Shown: positions 31,651 through 40,215, counted from the stretch's first letter. The stretch is 64,000 bases of DNA from Kitasatospora cineracea (GCF_003751605.1 NZ_RJVJ01000001.1:3534001-3598000); one strand, 5' to 3'. Program-made: numbers and translations. Notes: a model not told the origin generated them from the letters alone.

Positions 31651-32451
31651 CTATTTGACGCGCGGACAGCTGACGCAGAGTTCGGTCGGGCGCACCGTGT
31701 AGTACAGGCAGCAGCTGACCCTGGTCCGGGCCCGGCCGCCGCCCCCGGCGCGGAAGCCCGGGGTGCCGACGAACGGGGCCGCCGCCGCGTCCCCGGTCAG
31801 CAGCGCCTCCAGCGCGGCCACCGCCGCGGGCTCCTCGCCCAGCAGGCCCGCCGCGTACCAGAGGCCGTCCACCACGTCGTCGGTGACCAGTGCCCACAGG
31901 GTGCGCGGGCCGCGCCGGACCAGGGGGCGGAAGGAGTCGAGGACCGGCGCGAAGTGCTCGGCGAGCGCGGTGCGCAGGGCGGCGTCGAGCGCCGGCCGGT
32001 CCGGGACCACCAGCGCGTCGGGGCGGCCGGCCGCCGGGTCGTCGGGCAGGCAGTGGAAGCCGGCCGGACGGGCGGTCAGCTCCCCGGTGGTGCGGTTGAT
32101 CGAGACCCGGGACGGCGGCAGCAGCGGGACCCGGCGCTCCAGCAGCCAGGGCAGCGTGAAGGCCAGCGCGACCGGCCAGGCGTAGCGGTGCAGGCTGAAC
32201 CCGGCGGTGACGTCCGGGCGGGTCGGGGCGCCGTACAGGTCGAGGCCGAGCCGCTCGTCGAAGGCGACCATCGCCGCCAGCGCGGCCGGCTCCCCGGCCA
32301 GCGCCGCGGCGGTGGTCCAGCCCGGGCCGGTGCGCGGGGCCGCGTGGTGGATCCGCAGGTCCGGGAAGACCCGGCCCAGCCGCAGCCAACTGCCCCGACA
32401 GGGAAGGGAGTCGAGGGACGGGGGGCACTGCTCGACCTGGTGGACGGTCAC
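31651..32451 (-). CDS. FhuF-like 2Fe-2S siderophore-iron reductase
   Basis: 266 residues from GTG 32451, which has GGGAG five bases upstream. The diagnostic C-terminal motif is VSCCLYYTVRPTELCVSCP (CC-x10-C-x2-C), the 2Fe-2S ligand set of FhuF-type ferric reductases. Reduces Fe(III)-siderophore in the cytoplasm to release iron. An iron box 79 bp upstream indicates repression by DmdR1/IdeR with iron. No siderophore genes adjoin in this window. Confidence 0.9.
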   Translation of the reverse strand: MTVHQVEQCPPSLDSLPCRGSWLRLGRVFPDLRIHHAAPRTGPGWTTAAALAGEPAALAAMVAFDERLGLDLYGAPTRPDVTAGFSLHRYAWPVALAFTLPWLLERRVPLLPPSRVSINRTTGELTARPAGFHCLPDDPAAGRPDALVVPDRPALDAALRTALAEHFAPVLDSFRPLVRRGPRTLWALVTDDVVDGLWYAAGLLGEEPAAVAALEALLTGDAAAAPFVGTPGFRAGGGGRARTRVSCCLYYTVRPTELCVSCPRVK

Positions 32452-32529
32452 GCGGGCTCCCTGGTGGTGCTCCCGGGGGCGGGCCCGGGTACGGCGAGGT
32501 GGACCTGCCCGGGCTGCTGCTCGGCCCGG

Positions 32530-32548
32530 GCAGGTAAGGCTCACCTTA
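32530..32548. promoter_or_regulatory. Iron box (DmdR1/IdeR-type operator)
   Basis: GCAGGTAAGGCTCACCTTA matches 14 of 19 positions of the palindromic consensus TTAGGTTAGGCTAACCTAA. Sits upstream of the FhuF-like gene and overlaps the TAA stop (32546-32548) of the TPR gene. Confidence 0.8.
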
Positions 32549-33355
32549 GCTGATGTCGTGCCGCAGGTCGCGCGGTGCGCCGCCGCCCGGGGGACCCGGC
32601 TGCGCCGGGACCTGCGCCAACCGCCTCGCCAGCCACACCGGCACCCCGCCCAGCGCCTGCACCAGCCGGGCCGCCTCCGCCCGCAGCCGCTCCGCCTCGG
32701 CCGGCTCCGACACCTCCGCCAGCGAGGCCAGCGCCGGCGCCACCCCCACCGTGAAACCCAGCTCCTCGCGCAGCCGCAGCGAGGCCGCGAACCCCGCCTG
32801 GGCCCGCTCCCGGTCGCCCGCCGCCTGCGCCAGCCCCGCCAGGTGCCGCCAGGTCGAGGACCGCAGCAGCTCGTCCCCGCGCTCCCGGGCCCCCTCGTGC
32901 GCCCGGGCGTACGCACTGTGCGCCGCCGCCGGGTCGTGCAGCAGGTTCTCCGCCACCAGCCCGCGCCGGAAGTCCAGCAGCGGACGGCCCGCCGCCCGCG
33001 GCGCCAGCAGCGCCGACGTCCGCCCCAGCGCCGCCTGCGCCTCGTCCAGCCGGTCCCGGCGGCCCAGCACGCTCGCCACGTACGCCAGGAACCCCCGGGC
33101 GCAGGACGCCGACGCCCGCGCCTCGATGCCCGCCACCGACGCCTCCGCCTGGCGCAGCGCGTCCTCCGCCCGCTCCCAGTGGTCCGCGGTGAACAGGCAC
33201 TGCTCGATCAGCAGCTCGGCCCGCTGGAGCGCCGCGGCCGGGTCCCGCCCGGCCTGCGGGCGCAGCAGGTCGGCCGCGTCCTGCCAGCAGCCGCGCGATC
33301 TCAGCCGCCAGACGACGTCCGCCATGCCCCCCGGGGCAGTCCCGTGCACCGACAA
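32546..33355 (-). CDS. Tetratricopeptide-type protein
   Basis: 269 residues if started at TTG 33355, which has AAGGAGG five bases upstream; GTG 33349 and ATG 33325 are in frame. The product is all-helical with repeating Leu/Ala patterns (EDALRQAEASVAGIEARASA, LDEAQAALGRTSALLA, STWRHLAGLAQAAGDRERAQAGFAAS) matching TPR-like units. No enzymatic motif. Its stop overlaps the iron box of the next gene, so transcription from here could run into fhuF. Likely an adaptor; partner unknown. Confidence 0.75.
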   Translation of the reverse strand: MSVHGTAPGGMADVVWRLRSRGCWQDAADLLRPQAGRDPAAALQRAELLIEQCLFTADHWERAEDALRQAEASVAGIEARASASCARGFLAYVASVLGRRDRLDEAQAALGRTSALLAPRAAGRPLLDFRRGLVAENLLHDPAAAHSAYARAHEGARERGDELLRSSTWRHLAGLAQAAGDRERAQAGFAASLRLREELGFTVGVAPALASLAEVSEPAEAERLRAEAARLVQALGGVPVWLARRLAQVPAQPGPPGGGAPRDLRHDIS

Positions 33356-33540
33356 CGCCACCTCCTTGTGCGCGCCATGCAGCGACCCGCCGGCCCTCCC
33401 CAAGGGCCCGCATCGTGGCGGCAATTCAACACGCGCGGGAGCTTGTGCACCAGATCACGAGCGCGAGGAAATCCGGAACGGCCCGATCCGGACGGTGCGC
33501 GGCCGACGCGGCGCCAGGGCGCCGGGCCGCTCCCGGTCGG

Positions 33541-33575
33541 AAGGCGGCGGAGGGCGGCGGAGGGCGGCGGAGGGG
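33541..33575. repeat. 10-bp tandem repeat downstream of zinc-ribbon gene
   Basis: AGGGCGGCGG repeated about 3.5 times (33541-33575), 25 bp beyond the stop of the minus-strand gene ending at 33600. Confidence 0.7.
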
Positions 33576-33599
33576 GTCAGGCGGCGGGGGCGGCCCCGG

Positions 33600-34457
33600 T
33601 CAGGACGTCCAGCCGGTCTCCATCAGGGCCTCCGCGGCGCCGTTCGACGGCTGCGGGATGCCCGCCGCGTCCAGCGTGAACAGCGCGACCAGCAGCTGCT
33701 CGCCGCGCACCACGCTCTGCCGGGAGTAGCCGGAGACGGTGAACATGGCGGCCGCGACGTCCTCGCTGTGCAGGGTCTCCAGCCACAGGCACTCCACCGC
33801 CTTGACGTCGGCCGGCTCGGTCCAGGTGTCCACCTGGGCCACGATCCGGCCGCCCAGCAGGGTGGTCGAGTCCCGTTCCTGGCCCGGTGTCAGCTCCAGA
33901 TCGGCGAAACCCAGCCACTGCAGGTAGCGGGCCGCCGTCAGCACCGCGTCCTGCGGGGTGCTCACCGGCTGCGGACGGAACGGCGGACGCAGCGCCCGGG
34001 CCGGGCCCGAACCCGCGGCCGGCGGGTCCGGCAGCACGGACGGCGCGACCGGCGGCACCGCCGTCGTGTACGGGCGGGCGGTCTCCACCGGGCGGGCCGA
34101 ACGCGGACCGGCGCTCTGCAGCCGCGGTGCCCGGTCCACCGGCAGCCGGACCGTCGCCCCGCAGTCGCAGGTGAACTCCGGCTGCGGCCACTGGTCGCTG
34201 CGCCCGCAGTGCGGGCAGCGCATGCTCAGCCAGGAGTCCTCCCAGGACCGGAACCGCACCTGCACCGGCACCCCGCCGCGCAGCAGCGGCACCCGCAGCT
34301 GCGCCCCGCACGGGCACGGCAGGCTCGGCGGCTCGTACCGGTGCTCGGCCCGGCAGGCCGGGCAGCGCAGGTGGCTCGCCCCCGACGGCGAACCGGGAGG
34401 GAAACCGGTCGGCTCCGGGGCGCGGGCGGCGTCGGCGGCGTCCTCGGGCAGCGGCAT
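33600..34457 (-). CDS. Zinc-ribbon protein with possible nuclease-like C-terminal domain
   Basis: 285 residues from ATG 34457. Two zinc ribbons: LRCPACRAEH...LPCPCGAQLR (about 31-54) and MRCPHCGRSD...FTCDCGATVR (about 79-103). A Pro-rich linker follows, then a C-terminal alpha/beta domain (about 170-285) with AARYLQWLGFADLELTPGQ, IVAQVDTWTEPADVKAVECLW and VRGEQLLVALFTLD. The order resembles Mrr/PD-(D/E)xK-type folds, but I do not see a clean D-ExK set, so nuclease activity is speculative. No obvious operon partner. Confidence 0.65.
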   Translation of the reverse strand: MPLPEDAADAARAPEPTGFPPGSPSGASHLRCPACRAEHRYEPPSLPCPCGAQLRVPLLRGGVPVQVRFRSWEDSWLSMRCPHCGRSDQWPQPEFTCDCGATVRLPVDRAPRLQSAGPRSARPVETARPYTTAVPPVAPSVLPDPPAAGSGPARALRPPFRPQPVSTPQDAVLTAARYLQWLGFADLELTPGQERDSTTLLGGRIVAQVDTWTEPADVKAVECLWLETLHSEDVAAAMFTVSGYSRQSVVRGEQLLVALFTLDAAGIPQPSNGAAEALMETGWTS

Positions 34458-34690
34458 GGGCGGTCACCGTCCGTTCGGATCGGGAGGTGGAGCTCGGGAG
34501 GGGTAGGACTCCATCCTGGCCGATCGGCGCCCCGCCCGGCACGGAATGAGGGATTCCTCCAGCGGAGTTGAGGTGGGGAAAAGGTGCGCGAACGGTCGCG
34601 CGCCGGGGGGCGCACGCGGCCGCCGCGGGTGCCGGGGGCGGAAGTTGACGGTGCGTCAGGCGGGGTTCCCGGTGGGGGCCGGGCGGCGCG

Positions 34691-35284
34691 TCAGGCGATG
34701 CCCCAGCGGGGGAGGTCGGCCGGGGTGTCGAGGTCGTCCGGGACGGCCGCGTCCGTGCAGTCGACCAGCGCCACCGGGCGGGACGCCAGCAGGCGGCGGG
34801 CGCCCGCGTCGCCGGTGGCGGTGGCGCGGAGGAAGGGGAAGTGGGCGGCGCCGATCAGGACCGGGTGGGCCCGGCGGCCGGCGTAGGCGGCCGCGGCGAG
34901 GTCGGCGGGGCCGGTGTGGGCCGCGAGCAGGAGGCGGACCGCCTCCGGGGTGACGCCCGGGGTGTCCACCAGCAGGACCAGGGCCGCCGTCGTGCCCGGG
35001 GGCAGGGCGGCCAGGCCGGCGAGCAGCGAGGAGGCCATGCCGGTGGGCCAGCCGGGATTGTCGACGAGTCGACAGTCGTCGGCGGCGCGCACCCGGGCCC
35101 GCACCTCGGCGGCGGCCGCGCCCAGCACCGCCACCGCCCCGGCGCAGCCGCCCGCCCGGGCCGTCGCCAGCGCGTGCTCCAGCAGCGGGCGCCCCCGGTA
35201 GGGGAGGAGCGCCTTCGGACGCCCGCCCAACCGGGAGCCGCCGCCCGCCGCCAGCACCAGGGCCGGCACCCGCAGTTCCGCCAT
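34691..35284 (-). CDS. MocA/MobA-like nucleotidyltransferase
   Basis: 197 residues. N-terminal nucleotide motif LVLAAGGGSRLGGRPKALLP (L-A-A-G-x-G-x-R-x-G-x-x-K), then VDNPGWPTGMASSL and LVDTPGVTPE with metal-binding Asp. The closest family is molybdenum cofactor cytidylyltransferase (MocA), which forms MCD for xanthine-dehydrogenase-type enzymes, rather than MobA. It lies divergent from moaA, 131 bp apart, supporting a molybdopterin role. Confidence 0.85.
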   Translation of the reverse strand: MAELRVPALVLAAGGGSRLGGRPKALLPYRGRPLLEHALATARAGGCAGAVAVLGAAAAEVRARVRAADDCRLVDNPGWPTGMASSLLAGLAALPPGTTAALVLLVDTPGVTPEAVRLLLAAHTGPADLAAAAYAGRRAHPVLIGAAHFPFLRATATGDAGARRLLASRPVALVDCTDAAVPDDLDTPADLPRWGIA

Positions 35285-35415
35285 GCCCGCCAGTCTGCCC
35301 CCGTCCCCCGCCGGGCCGCCTTGGACGATCCGACAGGCCGCACCGGCCCGGCCGCCGCCGCTCCCGGCCGTTCCGTCCCTGGACCGGCCCCCCGCCGCCC
35401 CCGTTCACTGGCCCC

Positions 35416-36435
35416 ATGGCACCGCGCACCACTGACGCCCCCGCCGACGCCCCCGCACCGCTGGTCGACCGGTACGGCCGGGTCCACACCGACCTGCGGA
35501 TCTCGCTCACCGACCGGTGCAACCTGCGCTGCACCTACTGCATGCCCGCCGAAGGACTCGACTGGCTGCCGCGCGACCAGACCCTCGACGACGACGAACT
35601 GCTGCGCCTGGCCGGCATCGCCGTCCACCGCCTGGGCATCCGCACCCTGCGGCTGACCGGCGGCGAACCGCTGCTGCGCCGCGGCCTGCCCGGCCTGGTG
35701 GCCCGGCTGGCCGGCCTCGGCGCCGAACTCTCGCTCACCACCAACGGCATCGGACTCGCCCGGCGGGCAACGGAGTTGAAGCAGGCCGGACTGCACCGGG
35801 TGAACGTCAGCCTGGACACCCTGCGCCCCGAGCGGTACGCGGCGCTCACCCGCCGCGACCGGCTCCCCGACGTGCTGGCCGGGCTGGCCGCCGCCCGGGC
35901 CGCCGGGCTGGCGCCGGTGAAGGTCAACGCGGTGCCGGTGCGCGGCGTCAACGAGGACGAACTCGTCGACCTGGTCGAGTTCGCCGTCGACGGCGGCTAC
36001 CGGATGCGGTTCATCGAATCGATGCCGCTGGACGCCCAGGGCGCCTGGGACCGCGCCGCGATGGTCACGGCCGACGAGATCCTCGACGTCCTCGCCGCCC
36101 GCTGGCGCCTCGTCCCGGTCGGCCGGCACGGCAACGCGCCCGCCGAGGAGTGGCGGCTGGCCGGCACCGACCACGTGGTCGGCGTGATCGCCTCCGTCAC
36201 CCGCCCGTTCTGCGGCGGCTGCGACCGGGTCCGGCTCACCGCCGACGGCCAGCTGCGCAACTGCCTGTTCGCCACCGAGGAGTCCGACCTGCGGGCCCTG
36301 CTGCGCGGGGGCGCCGACGACGCCCGGATCGAACGGGCCTGGCGGGACTGCGTCGCCCGCAAGGCGCCCGGACACCGGATCGGCGACGCGGGCTTCGTCC
36401 GGCCGGACCGGCCGATGTCGGCGATCGGCGGCTGA
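35416..36435 (+). CDS. moaA: GTP 3',8-cyclase
   Basis: Radical SAM enzyme (339 aa) that makes 3',8-cH2GTP, the first step of molybdopterin synthesis. N-terminal cluster motif DRCNLRCTYCMP (C-x3-C-x2-C), LTGGEPLLRRG for SAM, and the C-terminal second 4Fe-4S motif FCGGCDRVRLTADGQLRNC. The C-terminal GG tail (SAIGG) needed for activity is present. Starts at ATG 35416; divergent from the MocA-like gene. Confidence 0.97.
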   Translation: MAPRTTDAPADAPAPLVDRYGRVHTDLRISLTDRCNLRCTYCMPAEGLDWLPRDQTLDDDELLRLAGIAVHRLGIRTLRLTGGEPLLRRGLPGLVARLAGLGAELSLTTNGIGLARRATELKQAGLHRVNVSLDTLRPERYAALTRRDRLPDVLAGLAAARAAGLAPVKVNAVPVRGVNEDELVDLVEFAVDGGYRMRFIESMPLDAQGAWDRAAMVTADEILDVLAARWRLVPVGRHGNAPAEEWRLAGTDHVVGVIASVTRPFCGGCDRVRLTADGQLRNCLFATEESDLRALLRGGADDARIERAWRDCVARKAPGHRIGDAGFVRPDRPMSAIGG

Positions 36436-36674
36436 GGACGGGGCGGCGGGGAGGAGGGGGACACCGGCGGGGCGGGGAGGAAGCGTCCGCCCCCGCGAGG
36501 GCCGCGGCCTCGGTGCGCGCCCGCCGGCTCGACGCCCCGTGGCGGATCCGGGCCCGGCCCGACCGCCGGCCGTAGCCGACGGGGGCTGCTGTCGCCGGGC
36601 CGGCAGCCGGGCGTAGGGTGCCCGGACGGGCCCCGGCGTCGGACCGGCGGGGCCGCAGGACGGGGGTGGGCGGC

Positions 36675-37607
36675 ATGACGGGGGCCTGGGACGGTGCGGG
36701 GCTGCCGCCGGTGGCGGCGGCGCGGGTCGCCGGGGGGCGGGACGGCGGGACGTGGTCGTCGGCGCTGTCCACGGGCGAGTTCGCCGCGATCAGGTCGGTC
36801 GGGTTCGAGCCGGTCGGCCAGGTGATGGGGTCGGCGGTCTACCGGGTCGGCCGCAGCGGGCGGTACTGGGGGTACCACGCCTGCGGATACCGCAGCGGGT
36901 GGTCCAACGGCGGCAACCCCGCGCCCGTCGCCCTGTCCGGGCAGGGCGCGCCCTCCGCCGCCCTGGTGCAGGTGCTGGACGACGCCCGGCGCGCCGCGCT
37001 GGGCCGGATGACCGCCGAGTGCACCGCGCTCGGCGGGGACGGCGTGGTGGCGGCCCGGCTGACGATGGCTCCGTTCCCGGCCGCGCCGCACTGCCTGGAG
37101 TTCAAGGTGATCGGCACCGCGGTGCGCGCCGCGGGGGAGGTCCGGCCGCACCGCCCGTTCACCTCGCACCTGGACGGCGCGGGCTTCGCCAAGCTGATCA
37201 CCGCGGGCTGGGTGCCGGTCGGCCTGCTGGTCGGCATGTCGGTCGGGGTGCGCCACGACGACTACCGGACCGGCCTGCAGCGGTTCTCCTGGTCCAACCA
37301 GGAGGTGGACGGCTGGACCGACCTGGTCCGGCAGGTCCGGGCCGACGCCCGGGCCCAGCTGCGCCGGCAGGCGGCCGACTGCGGCGGCCGGGGCGTGATC
37401 CTCGCCGACCACGACCTGCGGGTCTGGCAGGAGCCCTGCCTGACCAGGGACAAGCAGACCGACCACATCACCGAGAGCACCCTGGTCGGCACCGCCGTCG
37501 TCCGCTTCGCCACCGCCCCCGCCCGGCCGCGCACCCTCACCGTCATGCCGCTGAACGGCGACGGCGACCGGCTGCGCCGCCGCCTCGCCCAGGCGGCCCG
37601 CCGGTAG
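36675..37607 (+). CDS. Double YbjQ-type (heavy-metal-binding fold) protein, paralogue 1
   Basis: 310 residues from ATG 36675; an upstream in-frame GTG at 36618 is less likely. Two repeats of the YbjQ-like pentamer-forming fold: SALSTGEFAAIRSVGFEPVGQVMGSAVYRV ... LEFKVIGTAV (about 28-155) and TSHLDGAGFAKLITAGWVPVGLLVGMSVG ... STLVGTAVVRF (about 165-290). Upstream of a second, similar double-domain gene and a small hypothetical, all on one strand. Family function is uncertain despite the 'heavy-metal-binding' label. The 239 bp upstream of it are Gly/Arg-type GC-rich DNA with no gene seen. Confidence 0.82.
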   Translation: MTGAWDGAGLPPVAAARVAGGRDGGTWSSALSTGEFAAIRSVGFEPVGQVMGSAVYRVGRSGRYWGYHACGYRSGWSNGGNPAPVALSGQGAPSAALVQVLDDARRAALGRMTAECTALGGDGVVAARLTMAPFPAAPHCLEFKVIGTAVRAAGEVRPHRPFTSHLDGAGFAKLITAGWVPVGLLVGMSVGVRHDDYRTGLQRFSWSNQEVDGWTDLVRQVRADARAQLRRQAADCGGRGVILADHDLRVWQEPCLTRDKQTDHITESTLVGTAVVRFATAPARPRTLTVMPLNGDGDRLRRRLAQAARR

Positions 37608-37646
37608 CGGCGGACCGACACCGGACCGCCACCGGACCGCACGTCA

Positions 37647-37703
37647 CACCAGCGCCGCACGCCATATCGGCGCCTGACACCGCACCAGCGCCGCACGCCA
37701 CAT
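37647..37703. repeat. 36-bp direct repeat between YbjQ paralogues
   Basis: CACCAGCGCCGCACGCCA occurs at 37647-37664 and again at 37683-37700, 36 bp apart, within the 123-bp gap after the first YbjQ gene. Confidence 0.65.
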
Positions 37704-37730
37704 CAGCACAGCCATGGGGAGACTGACCGG

Positions 37731-38561
37731 ATGAACACCTTCGATCCCACCGCGCAGGGCGTGCCGGCCGACGCGATGCGGCGGCTCGCCGAGCTGCAGC
37801 CCGGCAAGCCGGGCTCGATCTTCACCAGCGACCTGTCGGTCAACGAGTTCCTGCTGGTCCGGGAGGCCGGGTTCCGGCCGATCGGGCTGGTCCTGGGCAG
37901 TTCGATCTACCACGTCGGGATCCAGCTCGGCCGCTGGGGCAAGAACCAGGAGCTGGAGACGCTCAGCCAGGCCATGTACCACGCGCGCGAACTCGCCATG
38001 ACCCGGATGGAGGCCGAGGCCGCGACCCTGGGCGCGGACGGGATCGTCGGCGTCCGGCTGAGCGTGGAGGCGCGGGACTTCGGCGCGGACATCGCCGAGT
38101 TCATCGCCATCGGCACCGCCGTCAAGGCCGACCACCCCGCGCCCGGCGGCACCGACTGGCGCAACAACAAGGGCCAGCCGTTCACCTCCGACCTCTCCGG
38201 CCAGGACTTCTGGACCCTGATCCGGGCCGGCTACGCACCGCTCGGCATGACCATGGGCACCTGCGTCTACCACATCGCGCACCAGAAGATGAGCTCGGTC
38301 TTCTCCAACCTCGGCAAGAACGTGGAGATCGAGCCGTTCACCCAGGCCCTGTACGACGCCCGCGAGTTGGCGATGGCCCGGATGCAGGCCGAGGCCGAGG
38401 CGCTGGGCGCCGAGGGGATCGTCGGGGTGCAGCTCAACGCGCACAACCACCGCTGGGGCGGCCACACCACGGAGTTCTTCGCCATCGGCACCGCGGTCCG
38501 CCCGCTGCGCGAGGACCACGAGATCGAACGGCCCACCATGGTGCTGAGCCTGGACGGCTGA
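37731..38561 (+). CDS. Double YbjQ-type protein, paralogue 2
   Basis: 276 residues from ATG 37731, GGGGAGA upstream. Two domains: IFTSDLSVNEFLLVREAGFRPIGLVLGSSIYHVG ... AEFIAIGTAVKA (about 30-135) and PFTSDLSGQDFWTLIRAGYAPLGMTMGTCVYHIA ... TEFFAIGTAVRPL (about 145-262). Both keep the shared ARELAMxRMxAEAxxLGAxGIVGV helix-strand, better conserved than in paralogue 1. A tandem gene duplication on top of an internal domain duplication. Confidence 0.88.
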   Translation: MNTFDPTAQGVPADAMRRLAELQPGKPGSIFTSDLSVNEFLLVREAGFRPIGLVLGSSIYHVGIQLGRWGKNQELETLSQAMYHARELAMTRMEAEAATLGADGIVGVRLSVEARDFGADIAEFIAIGTAVKADHPAPGGTDWRNNKGQPFTSDLSGQDFWTLIRAGYAPLGMTMGTCVYHIAHQKMSSVFSNLGKNVEIEPFTQALYDARELAMARMQAEAEALGAEGIVGVQLNAHNHRWGGHTTEFFAIGTAVRPLREDHEIERPTMVLSLDG

Positions 38562-38648
38562 GGCCCGGACCGCCGCCGCGCCCCGGACCCGTAGGCTCGC
38601 TGCGGACAGCGCGGGCGCACCCGCCGACCGACCGCACCGAGGAGTGAC

Positions 38649-39080
38649 ATGACCGACGGCCAGCTCGAACCGGCCGCCCCGGACGAGGGCTCGATCGACC
38701 TGCTGACGGCCGCCCTCCGCCGGGACGCCGCCGACCTGGAGGCGTACACCCGGGTGCTGGCCGGCGCGCTCGCGGACGCCCTCCCGGCGGACGCGGTGAC
38801 GGTCGGGCGCAGGCGCGGCCTGGCCGACCGGATGGCCGGGCGGCCCGGCCGGATCGAGCGGCTGGACGTCTCGACCGACGGGCAGCGGCTCAGCCTGACC
38901 GTCACCGGGGGGCGGGCGGCGGCCGAGGTGTGCCAGGTGGTGCGCGGCGTGGTGCTGTCGCGGCGGCCGGTCCCGCTCGACGAGTGGACCCGGGAGCTGG
39001 CCGCGGCCCTCACCGCCCGGGCCCGCTCCGACGCCCGCGCCCGGGAGGCGCTGGAACGGCTGCTGCTCGGCGACCGCTGA
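38649..39080 (+). CDS. Hypothetical protein linked to YbjQ pair (143 aa)
   Basis: ATG 38649 with GAGGAG five bases upstream. Helical N-terminus (IDLLTAALRRDAADLEAYTRVLAGALADALP), then a beta region with VTVGRRRGLADRMAGRPGRIERLDV and LSLTVTGGRAAAEVCQVVRGVVL, then a C-terminal helix. No family name recognised, but position next to double-YbjQ genes suggests a shared complex. Confidence 0.75.
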   Translation: MTDGQLEPAAPDEGSIDLLTAALRRDAADLEAYTRVLAGALADALPADAVTVGRRRGLADRMAGRPGRIERLDVSTDGQRLSLTVTGGRAAAEVCQVVRGVVLSRRPVPLDEWTRELAAALTARARSDARAREALERLLLGDR

Positions 39081-39147
39081 CCGGGAGCCGGGAGCCGGGA
39101 GCCGGGAGCCGGGAGCCGGGAGCCGGGAGCCGGGAGCCGGGAGCCGG
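39081..39147. repeat. 7-bp tandem repeat (9.5 copies) immediately after a stop codon
   Basis: CCGGGAG repeated without interruption from 39081, the base after the TGA of the 143-aa gene, to 39147. The perfect copies suggest a young or actively slipping array. Confidence 0.92.
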
Positions 39148-39318
39148 TGACCGGCGATCTGCGGTCGGTGGCGGAGCGGGAACGGGTCAGGCGTGCGTCG
39201 GGACGATATTTGCCCGTTTTGTGAGGTGGGTCATGCTGCGGCCCGAACCGCTTGACCCGGCAGGGCGGGGCTGGTCTCCTGGTGGGCCGTCAGAGTCGCC
39301 CAGCCGCAGAGGAACACC

Positions 39319-40080
39319 GTGCGCTCCCGCCGTACCGCCGCAGTCGCCGTCCTGTTGCTCGCCCCGTTGGCCCTCGCCGGGTGCACCAGTGCGAAGAAGG
39401 GGCCGTCGGGCGGGGCGGGTTCCGGTTCCGGCTCCGGGGCGGTGTCGCAGGGCACGAACCCGCTGCAGAACCCGGACGGCACCAAGCCCGGCCTGGCGCC
39501 CGTCACCGCCGACGCCGACAAGAAGGCCGGACGCGACCTGATCGTCCAGGTCAGGACGGCCGACCCGGGCCCGAAGACCGGCTACGACCGGGACCAGTTC
39601 GGACCGGCCTGGACGGACAACGTGGACGGCGTGCCGATGGGGCACAACAACTGCGGGACCAGGGACGACGTGCTGGCCCGCGACGGCAAGGGCGTCGAGC
39701 GCAAGGACGGCTCCGCCTGCGTGGTCACCGCGATGACCATCTGGGACCCGTACACCGGCAAGACCGTGCAGTGGACCAAGCAGCAGCCGTCGAAGATCCA
39801 GATCGACCACGTGATGCCGCTGTCCTACGACTGGCAGCAGGGCGCCTCGCAGTGGGAGAAGGCCAAGCGGGTGCAGATCGCCAACGACCCGCTCAACCTG
39901 ATCCCCGCCGACGGCTCGCAGAACGCCTCCAAGGGCGACGCCGGCCCGGCGTCCTGGCTTCCCGCCAACACCGAGATCCGCTGCTCGTACGCGATCCGCT
40001 GGGCGCAGGTGTCGCTGAAGTACCAACTGCCGGTGACGCCCGCCGACAAGAAGACCATGCTCGCGCTGTGCGGCGGCTGA
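39319..40080 (+). CDS. Secreted lipoprotein HNH nuclease (DUF1524-like)
   Basis: 253 residues from GTG 39319 with GAGGA upstream. Lipoprotein signal peptide with lipobox LAGC (residues 19-22), Gly/Ser linker, then an HNH-type domain with KIQIDHVMPLSYDWQQGA, the NDPLNLI loop and NASKGDAGPASW. Family members are secreted DNases. Three further Cys residues could form disulfides outside the membrane. A nutritional or competition role is possible. Confidence 0.9.
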   Translation: MRSRRTAAVAVLLLAPLALAGCTSAKKGPSGGAGSGSGSGAVSQGTNPLQNPDGTKPGLAPVTADADKKAGRDLIVQVRTADPGPKTGYDRDQFGPAWTDNVDGVPMGHNNCGTRDDVLARDGKGVERKDGSACVVTAMTIWDPYTGKTVQWTKQQPSKIQIDHVMPLSYDWQQGASQWEKAKRVQIANDPLNLIPADGSQNASKGDAGPASWLPANTEIRCSYAIRWAQVSLKYQLPVTPADKKTMLALCGG

Positions 40081-40124
40081 GGCGAGGAGCCGGGCGCGCC
40101 CGGAACGGCTGGTATTACTAGGAC

Positions 40125-40202
40125 ATGCAGGAAGAGATTGCACGCTCCGCGATCGACACGTTCATCTCCGCGTTCAACGCCTCGGACGACAGCTACCTGG
40201 AC
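40125..40202 (+). pseudogene. SnoaL/NTF2-like gene, 5' fragment (26 codons)
   Basis: ATG 40125 encodes MQEEIARSAIDTFISAFNAS and continues to GAC at 40202. The following TAA (40203-40205) belongs to the inserted element. The reading frame continues without loss in the 3' fragment at 41923, giving a 127-residue NTF2-fold protein typical of SnoaL-like enzymes or proteins. The intact gene's substrate is unknown. Confidence 0.82.
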
Positions 40203-40215
40203 TAATTGCAGTGCG

